51,433 bases of DNA from contig RSEH01000305.1 in the NCBI GenBank assembly GCA_006503475.1, positions 1-51,433 of the forward strand. The letters are read 5' to 3'. Positions within the stretch are counted from its first letter, which is position 1. Each line of letters begins with the position of its first letter. Source of the stretch: Stentor roeselii (lineage: Eukaryota > Ciliophora > Heterotrichea > Heterotrichida > Stentoridae). Below are positions 45,904 to 51,433 of this stretch, in pieces. A program made the position numbers and the translations under genes. The notes under the pieces were generated by a model, which saw nothing but the letters and a program-made list of their open reading frames with translations, did not search any database and had not been told where the DNA came from.

Positions 45904-48093
45904 ATGGTGGAACCAATGCAAATCTTTATTGAAGGCAAGTTGGACTATAAGTGTTACAAATTGAATCTAGAAACCGAGTTCAAGAAGAACAAAAGCCATG
46001 AATTTGTAGAGAAAATCGGAATAACAAAAGGAATTATCGATAATGACACCGGCGCGTTCCCTGATTACCTCCCGAAGCACAAATTTTTCATTGTAGTGAC
46101 GATGTATAACGAAGAGCCTGTTCTATTCGCCAAGACCATGAAAGCCATTCATAGAAATATTGAATCCTTTGTAAAAGAAGGACTTAATGTTGATGATATC
46201 GGAACTGTCATTATTGTAGATGGCATCAAACCTTTTTACGAAGGGATCAAGAGGTTGAAAGACACGAATAATAAAGAAAAGAATTATTATGACACTATTT
46301 TTGACTTGAACAAGATTTACGAATACCATGGAATTGGAAAGCTGCATAAAGAAACAACTGGTCAAGACCTTTCACCAGACAAGATGTTTCAAGAACTTCT
46401 GGCGAAGAAATACAAAATCGAGAAACAAACTTCTTTTGAAAGTCTTAAAAACAGCCAAAGACATGGACAAGAATACGCAAAAAAACTACTAAAAGCTACA
46501 GTAAAAGAAAGATTTTACGAAATCGCTCATTCTTTTCATTGTAAAGCAAAATTCGACATAAAAACAAGTTACCATGTAAATCTTTACTTTTGTGTAAAAC
46601 ATGAAAACAAGAGAAAACTAAACAGTCACCTCTGGTACTTTGGAGGCTTTTGCAAAGTAATGAACCCTGACTTCTGCATGTTAATCGACGTAGGCACTGA
46701 ACCAGAAGACCGAGCTTTATACCTTCTCTACAACGCACTTCAAAAAGACGCTCAAATCGCAGGTGTTTGTGGAGAAATCGTCCCTCGAAATGAAAACGAT
46801 TCAATATTCGACGTTCTCTGCTATGCTCAAAAAGTTGAATACAAATTTTCTCATATTCTAGATAAAGCCTTTGAAAGTATCATCGGGTACATCACAGTCC
46901 TTCCTGGAGCTTTCAGTGCTTATCGCTTTGAAGCCCTTCAGCCTGATAATGAAAAAGGTCCACTTTGGGGAGATTATTTTAAATCTATTCGAAAGCCACA
47001 TCTGATGGACTGTTATCATGCAAATATTTACCTTGCTGAAGATAGAGTTCTTTGTTTGTCACTTGTAAGTGCTGAGGGTAAGAGAAACTTGCTGAGATAT
47101 GTGAGAAGGTCTGTGGCTTATACCGACCCACCTCCTGACTTCGAAGCTTTGACCAGTCAGAGGAGAAGGTGGATCAACGGGTCGTGGTTTGCATTGTTGG
47201 ACTCAGTAAAAAACTCGAAAAAGATTTTGAAGTCTGATCATAATCCTTTGAGAAAATGCATTTTTATGGTACAGATGATGTATTATGTGATGAATATTAT
47301 TTACTCTTTTGTTATTGTTGGATGCTTTTGGCTTGCACTTAGTATTTGCATTAGGAGACTTTTTGATAGATCTGGGTCTACTGAAGTGAATACGAGTAGT
47401 GATTTAAATACTTTTATGTCAGGGCTACTTATTGGGTATATCGCTTTGTTGATAGCGACTTTGGTTTTGTCTCTTGGGTCGAAGATTAAGGATGTGAAAT
47501 TTGCTTTTCAGGTCATTTCGATTTTTTTTTCACTTTATATGGGGTTGTTTTTGGTGCTTTTGATAAAATTGTTTTTTGATTCTTGGGATAAAGTTAATGT
47601 GCTCTGGCCTGTCTTAACAACTGTCTTTGGATTCTTTATGATCCTGGTGCTTAATAACGCAGTTTGGAGCGTCTTGATTGGAGTGATTCAATTTTTAATG
47701 GCGACTCCAATTTACATCAATATTTTTACCATTTACGCCATATGCAACATTCATGATGTCAGTTGGGGAAACAGAGCTTCTGACCTGACTCAGCAAGAAA
47801 AAGACATGATGGATGAAAATGAAAAGTTTAGAGCTGGGTGGACTCTTCTTTGGGCTTTTATTAATTACTTCTTTGCTTATATTTTAGATGCAGCTGATGA
47901 AAGTAGTAGCGCATATGCTCAATATATTTATGCAGTTGGAATTGTTGGAATGAGTCTTATTTATATTAGGTTTTTTGGAGGATTTGCTCATTTCTTGAAG
48001 CAAAAATGCTGTAAATACACTTGTACTGAAAAAAGTAATACTCTAAGTGTGAGCGATGGTTCAGCTGAGAAAATCATCATCAATAAAGCATAG
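45904..48093 (+). CDS. chitin synthase (GT2 family)
   Basis: 729 residues from ATG 45904 (CTATAAAATG context) to TAG. Chitin synthases polymerise UDP-GlcNAc into beta-1,4-linked chitin at a membrane and extrude the chain. The catalytic domain shows FFIVVTMYNEEPVLFAKTM near residue 60, the acidic segment MLIDVGTEPED near 260, PGAFSAYRFEAL, the AEDRVL acid pair near 379 and the hallmark QRRRW at 419-423 (in SQRRRWINGSW). About seven hydrophobic helices follow from about 455. No myosin or chitin-binding domain is present. It is divergent from the Ulp1-like gene, 111 bp apart. A role in cyst wall or other extracellular coat is inferred. Confidence 0.93.
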   Translation: MVEPMQIFIEGKLDYKCYKLNLETEFKKNKSHEFVEKIGITKGIIDNDTGAFPDYLPKHKFFIVVTMYNEEPVLFAKTMKAIHRNIESFVKEGLNVDDIGTVIIVDGIKPFYEGIKRLKDTNNKEKNYYDTIFDLNKIYEYHGIGKLHKETTGQDLSPDKMFQELLAKKYKIEKQTSFESLKNSQRHGQEYAKKLLKATVKERFYEIAHSFHCKAKFDIKTSYHVNLYFCVKHENKRKLNSHLWYFGGFCKVMNPDFCMLIDVGTEPEDRALYLLYNALQKDAQIAGVCGEIVPRNENDSIFDVLCYAQKVEYKFSHILDKAFESIIGYITVLPGAFSAYRFEALQPDNEKGPLWGDYFKSIRKPHLMDCYHANIYLAEDRVLCLSLVSAEGKRNLLRYVRRSVAYTDPPPDFEALTSQRRRWINGSWFALLDSVKNSKKILKSDHNPLRKCIFMVQMMYYVMNIIYSFVIVGCFWLALSICIRRLFDRSGSTEVNTSSDLNTFMSGLLIGYIALLIATLVLSLGSKIKDVKFAFQVISIFFSLYMGLFLVLLIKLFFDSWDKVNVLWPVLTTVFGFFMILVLNNAVWSVLIGVIQFLMATPIYINIFTIYAICNIHDVSWGNRASDLTQQEKDMMDENEKFRAGWTLLWAFINYFFAYILDAADESSSAYAQYIYAVGIVGMSLIYIRFFGGFAHFLKQKCCKYTCTEKSNTLSVSDGSAEKIIINKA

Positions 48094-48400
48094 TTATTAA
48101 AAGTTTATAGTGGTTTAAGAGGTTTGTATTCAATTGATATTAGTTGTCTCTTAGAAGATTTATCAAACTTCACATATTTTCACCATTATAAACAATAATC
48201 ACATTATTTTATTCACTATCATAATCTGAAATCACATCATTTTATTCATAATAATAATCTTAAATCACATTATTTTATTCACCATCATAATCAATAATCA
48301 CATTATTTTATTCATCAATTTTTTTTATATTCGAACATCTATACTTTATAGTCATTCTATATCTTTATTCTAAATAACCCTCAGTTACCCTCTCGAATAA
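48094..48400. other. intergenic region with 33-bp tandem repeats
   Basis: 307 bases between the chitin synthase stop and the small TIM start. The centre is a 33-bp tandem repeat (48197-48320). The right end is the leader of the TIM gene. Confidence 0.6.
48197..48320 (+). repeat. 33-bp tandem repeat, about 3.7 copies
   Basis: Copies start at 48197, 48230, 48263 and 48296, exactly 33 bp apart. The conserved core is AATCACATTATTTTATTCA, followed by a more variable ATCATAATC-like part. One copy has CATCA for CATTA. Confidence 0.9.
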
Positions 48401-48649
48401 ATGGAACCGATTCAGGACAGCAAGACCCTTTCCTACATCCAAAAAGAAGAGTCAAAGTTCATCCGAGAAATTCACGAAGACTGTTTCAACACCTGCATAA
48501 AATCTCTAACATCTCCAAGCCTCAATCCTTTAGAATCATCCTGTTTGCAGTCCTGTTACCAGAAGTCATTTAAAGTTTCCAAGCTTCTAACAGAGTCCTA
48601 CACCTATGCAAGTAGTTTGCGTTCAAACTTATCTAAACCCATTACTTAA
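48401..48649 (+). CDS. small TIM chaperone (Tim8/9/10/13 family)
   Basis: 82 residues from ATG 48401 to TAA. The twin CX3C motif is complete: C28-x3-C32 and C48-x3-C52, with 15 residues between, inside the normal range. Two flanking helices give the family's hairpin. Small TIMs form hexamers in the mitochondrial intermembrane space. There they escort hydrophobic carrier and outer-membrane proteins to the TIM22 or SAM complex. Which of the four types it is cannot be decided by eye. Its last 21 bases overlap the end of the opposite-strand gene at 48629. Confidence 0.9.
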   Translation: MEPIQDSKTLSYIQKEESKFIREIHEDCFNTCIKSLTSPSLNPLESSCLQSCYQKSFKVSKLLTESYTYASSLRSNLSKPIT

Positions 48650-49150
48650 ATAAGCAGCGTAGCTATTTTTCAAGAAGTCGTCAGCGATTTTCATTACTTC
48701 GTTTTCTCTGTCGAACATCTCAGACCCTGTTCTGTCTAAAAAGCTTTTTGCTGCCTCGTATGAGGCTGTTATCGGCTCTTTTAGACCTGGAGAGACTTTG
48801 AATGACCTACTCTTGCTCGACTTCACTTTTGGATTGTCTTCCCAACGACTTGCTCGGAATCTTTCAGTCTTTTCGTCACTTTTTAACGGGTCGCTTAGCT
48901 GTTGAATGTCTAGAGATCTGTTGTGGGCTAGAGAGATGTTCATTGATGAAGAGGCTACTCGATCATGAGAATCATAAGGAAGACCAGAGACTGATAAGAG
49001 CTGAGGAACAGTCAACCCATAAGGAAATTTAGTCTTCAATGTACGTATTCCATAAAGCATAATAGCTTCAACACACGCAGAGCGTGCTTTTTCCGGATAT
49101 TTCGATAGAAATTCAAGAATAACCAAATTTTCCGTGCATATATTTAACAT
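48629..49150 (-). CDS. hypothetical protein overlapping the TIM gene tail-to-tail
   Basis: 173 residues from ATG 49150, which is preceded directly by TTATAA, to TAA. The N-terminal 55 residues look ordered (VILEFLSKYPEKARSACVEAIMLYGIRTLKTKFPYGLTVPQLL). The middle is Ser/Asp/Arg-rich and probably disordered, and the end is helical. I do not recognise the family. It is head-to-head with the TPGS1-like gene across 75 bp. The last 21 bases of its coding sequence lie on the opposite strand of the TIM gene's last codons. Confidence 0.65.
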   Translation of the reverse strand: MLNICTENLVILEFLSKYPEKARSACVEAIMLYGIRTLKTKFPYGLTVPQLLSVSGLPYDSHDRVASSSMNISLAHNRSLDIQQLSDPLKSDEKTERFRASRWEDNPKVKSSKSRSFKVSPGLKEPITASYEAAKSFLDRTGSEMFDRENEVMKIADDFLKNSYAAYLSNGFR

Positions 49151-49225
49151 TTATAACTCACATATAATAATATCTCTAACCTAAAAAAACATGGAAAATC
49201 CTTCAATAACATTCAAAATATTCTA

Positions 49226-49900
49226 ATGTCATCAAAAGAAAACCCGCTTTCATCTCTTCTCCCAGAAGAATACCTCGAAAAAACAGGAGTATCAACAACT
49301 CTAAAAGACCTAGTAACCTCCCTGATCGAAAACCGTCCATCAAACCCAATCCACTTCATCAGCGACTATCTAAAAACAAGTTCCACATCAGGAGTCCTTA
49401 AAAGTTACAAACAACTAAAACTAAGCAAATACGACAGAAAGTGCTTCATGGACAACCTGGTCTCAGCCTACATGAACCTTGACAACAAACGTGGAGGACT
49501 CAGTTCAGGCATCACAGGCATTGACTATATGAAAATACTTAAAATGATCTGTTTGGACTTTCCTCAGGAAGTCGTCGATGAGGTCTTGGCTGTTGTTGGA
49601 AAAAGAGACACTGACATTGTTTGCTTTGAAGAATTCTCTGCTGGTATTCATGCTGTTTTAATGTATGAAGAGTTTTTTGCTGAAGCTGAAGAACTTTTCG
49701 TGTTTTTAGATCAGAATAATGGTGGACTTGTGGAAACTCAGAAGATTTTAGCTGGGTTTAAGAAAGTTGGAGGAAATAAAAGCTTTCCTATGCCGAGTTT
49801 TGAGGAAATTAAAAGTGCTTTAGAGAGGGTTAATTTGGATGAACGGCAAAGTATCACTTTTCCTGAGTTTTGTCTTGCTTTATTTAAGGTTATTTCTTAG
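49226..49900 (+). CDS. TPGS1: tubulin polyglutamylase complex subunit 1-like protein
   Basis: 224 residues from ATG 49226 to TAG. Residues 14-50 (EEYLEKTGVSTTLKDLVTSL, then ENRPSNPIHFISDYLK) form an RIIa/DPY30-like docking motif. In detail they match TPGS1, the scaffold that targets the TTLL1 polyglutamylase to cilia and centrioles. Downstream similarity continues: FMDNLVSAYMNL, DYMKILKMICLDFPQEVVDEVL, the short KRDTDIVCFEEFSAGI and a final EF-hand-like helical region (ITFPEFCLALFKV). No enzyme motif is expected, because TPGS1 is structural. Tubulin polyglutamylation is abundant in ciliates, so the gene fits. An RIIa/EF-hand protein of another ciliary family is the alternative. Confidence 0.75.
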   Translation: MSSKENPLSSLLPEEYLEKTGVSTTLKDLVTSLIENRPSNPIHFISDYLKTSSTSGVLKSYKQLKLSKYDRKCFMDNLVSAYMNLDNKRGGLSSGITGIDYMKILKMICLDFPQEVVDEVLAVVGKRDTDIVCFEEFSAGIHAVLMYEEFFAEAEELFVFLDQNNGGLVETQKILAGFKKVGGNKSFPMPSFEEIKSALERVNLDERQSITFPEFCLALFKVIS

Positions 49901-50032
49901 CTGTTTGTTTAAAGAAGCTGGATGAGATTAGAATTAATTTGTTTGAAAGTTATTAATTGAATTTAGGATTAGTTTAGGGAATAGTGGATTGAGATTAAGG
50001 ATTTTTTAAGGTAAGATGATTTTTTTATTAGC

Positions 50033-50914
50033 TTAAAATAACTTTCCTAACATGCATTGTGAAGAACCTCCTCCCACGTCTTCGATCACGGATAAGTTGA
50101 TGAAATGAAGGGGACAGTTTAATCTGCCTGCTAATGTTTGAGCCTTGCTACTTGCGAAAGTAATGGTTTTACCTTCTGAGTTTAGAGATTCTAAGTTTCC
50201 AGCGAAGTCTCTGGCTTCTTGATGAGAAATCTCCAGGAGTGAATAACCTTCGAGTTGTTGTACAACTTTTTCACGATCTGATTGGTTTAATGCTTGAGTA
50301 TTTAAGATGGCCTGGTCATCAGTCAAAGAAAGGACAACATTAGTATGATAAACACTTTTCCCTTGCTCATCAAAAGCATCAAACACAACTTTGGTCCACT
50401 GAAAATGACTGATCTTATTAAGTTCACCAATTAAAAAATCAAGAACCTCTTCACTCGAGCGATCACTTCGACTCATGAAAATCTTATGATTTTTCCTATC
50501 AATAACAAGACTTCCAGTTCCTTCCAAAAACTTATCCTGTGACTCAAAAACAGTTAAATCAATCAAATTGGGATACAACTGAATCAATTCTTGAACAAAC
50601 TCTTCCCTTCGTTCAAGTCTTCTAGATTGATGTTTCATAGAACAAAGAACTAAAGTAGGCAGTTGGACAAGTGGTGGTGCAAAAGTACTAAACCAGTTAT
50701 TCGCAAAAATTGAATCCTTCGCTCTCACATCAGGGTTTTTCCAGTGAATCACTTGAATTCCATTCACTTCAAGAAGAGCCTTATACTGCAAGAATTGTTC
50801 AAGAAAGTTCTGCCCAGATTTCCTTATCATAAAGCTATTATCACTGCCAGTTTCTTCATTGAACTCAAACAGTGCAGGTTCAATCATCACTACCTTCTGA
50901 GCGAAAAGTGACAT
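50033..50914 (-). CDS. amidinotransferase-superfamily hydrolase, CtlX-like
   Basis: 293 residues from ATG 50914, the first ATG of the frame and the expected N terminus (KVVMIEPALFEFNEETGSDN). Members of this superfamily (CtlX, DDAH, arginine deiminase) hydrolyse guanidino or ureido groups of arginine- or citrulline-like substrates. Family motifs present are ANNWFSTF (71-78), EGTGSLVIDR (131-140), VYHTNVVLSLTDD with catalytic H180, and GGGSSQCMLGKLF with catalytic Cys C287 six residues from the end. Many bacterial relatives have His where F78 stands. No signal peptide is seen, so it should be cytosolic. The start codon lies 45 bp downstream of the stop of the homocysteine methyltransferase fragment on the same strand. 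Confidence 0.85.
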   Translation of the reverse strand: MSLFAQKVVMIEPALFEFNEETGSDNSFMIRKSGQNFLEQFLQYKALLEVNGIQVIHWKNPDVRAKDSIFANNWFSTFAPPLVQLPTLVLCSMKHQSRRLERREEFVQELIQLYPNLIDLTVFESQDKFLEGTGSLVIDRKNHKIFMSRSDRSSEEVLDFLIGELNKISHFQWTKVVFDAFDEQGKSVYHTNVVLSLTDDQAILNTQALNQSDREKVVQQLEGYSLLEISHQEARDFAGNLESLNSEGKTITFASSKAQTLAGRLNCPLHFINLSVIEDVGGGSSQCMLGKLF

Positions 50915-50959
50915 TAATATCCAATAAAACCTTTTCACCTTAATCAATAAGCTAAACTA

Positions 50960-51193
50960 TTAAGAAAAGCAAGCTTCACATACTTTTTCTAAATGTCTCA
51001 AATCAGTCCCGCAGCAACCTCCGAAAACTCGAAGATGAGGCCAAAGATCCTTGATTTCTTTTAGTTCTCTTCCGAATTCTTCTGGGTTTCCGTCGTCTAG
51101 TTCAGTTGAATTGTTCAGCTCTTCGTGGCTTTTTCTTGAAGCGTTTGGGAAAAGCGCTAATTTCGATGAATCCAATCTTGATCGTGGTTTTTT
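50960..51193 (-). pseudogene. C-terminal fragment of a homocysteine S-methyltransferase
   Basis: The frame is open from 51193 (after a TAA) to the stop at 50960 and contains no ATG. It encodes about 77 residues that match the end of homocysteine S-methyltransferases. SSKLALFPNAS corresponds to the LVVYPNSG-type strand, and RVFGGCCGTDLRHL carries the GGCC zinc-binding pair. The intact enzyme is about 300 residues and needs a further upstream Cys ligand that is absent here. The 240 bases to the window end show no matching coding sequence in any frame, and no 15- or 16-nt intron joins the fragment to upstream sequence. I call it a 5'-truncated remnant. An upstream exon beyond the window or an assembly break are alternatives. 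Confidence 0.6.
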
Positions 51194-51433
51194 TTAAATT
51201 ATTTTAAAATGAACACAGAGGACCTATTTTTGTAATTTAGTATATCGTTGAAATGAAATCTTCTATTGAAAGACTAAAGGCAAGTTATCTGTCTGTTTTG
51301 AATGTAAATGATTTTATTAAGATTATGTTTCTTGACTTTGAAGTTTTTAAGATTTCGATTGCTTTCTGGGTAGTTTAAGGTGTACTTTCCAAATAACTAA
51401 ACTTAAACTTCTATATTTTCCTGTTAAACTATT

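Noticed and set aside
51253-51378. 41-codon plus-strand frame (MKSSIERLKASYLSVLNVN...) near the window end
   Set aside because: Too short, no recognisable domain and no 15-nt intron to extend it. It may be the start of a gene beyond the window, but that cannot be supported.

Overview
The window looks like macronuclear DNA of a heterotrich ciliate, most likely Stentor or a close relative. Coding density is high, the DNA is strongly AT-rich, and the gene products are plainly eukaryotic (SWR1-type remodeller, importin-beta, small TIM, tubulin polyglutamylase subunit, eIF4E-family protein). Five 15-nt introns can be placed with confidence because each one joins two reading frames of a single protein. 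All begin GTAA, end AG and carry an A at intron position 10. Tiny introns of this kind are known from Stentor and Blepharisma. Conserved Trp positions read as TGG and no conserved frame is broken by TGA, so the code appears standard. That fits Stentor better than Blepharisma, where TGA encodes Trp.

Layout. Bases 1-12,000 hold a 5'-partial WD40 protein (+), an EF-hand protein with a CaaX-like tail (-), and a very large WD40/ankyrin-like/TRP-type channel (+). Bases 12,100-16,700 hold a divergent pair of hydrolases: a GH38 lysosomal-type alpha-mannosidase (-, three introns) and a serine carboxypeptidase (+). Bases 17,970-22,550 hold a 1521-aa Cys-rich, LamG-like, multi-pass membrane protein (-, one intron). 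Bases 24,240-27,750 hold a membrane RING-CH protein and a B-box-like/WD40 protein.

Bases 28,660-36,620 hold a SWR1-type ATPase, importin-beta and a PHD/ePHD chromatin reader. Bases 36,740-45,800 are a compact run of small genes: several unknowns, a two-exon membrane protein, an eIF4E of the 4EHP type, a C2H2 protein, a possible Spc25-like coiled-coil protein, a DOT1-like methyltransferase and a degenerate Ulp1-like protein. Bases 45,900-51,200 hold a chitin synthase, a small TIM, an unknown antisense-overlapping gene, a TPGS1-like subunit, a CtlX-type amidinotransferase and a truncated homocysteine S-methyltransferase tail.

There is no operon logic of the bacterial kind. Some neighbours are extremely close: 14 nt between two same-strand genes, 2 nt between two convergent genes, and a 21-bp convergent coding overlap. 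Functional themes recur: chromatin and nuclear functions (SWR1, PHD reader, DOT1-like, importin), lysosomal digestion (mannosidase, carboxypeptidase), and signalling or membrane sensing (TRP-type channel, Cys-rich receptor-like protein, RING-CH, WD40 proteins). The sense strand is visibly C-over-G before and early in genes and G-over-C late in and after them, which helps to orient genes. No rRNA, tRNA, CRISPR array or transposon could be recognised.
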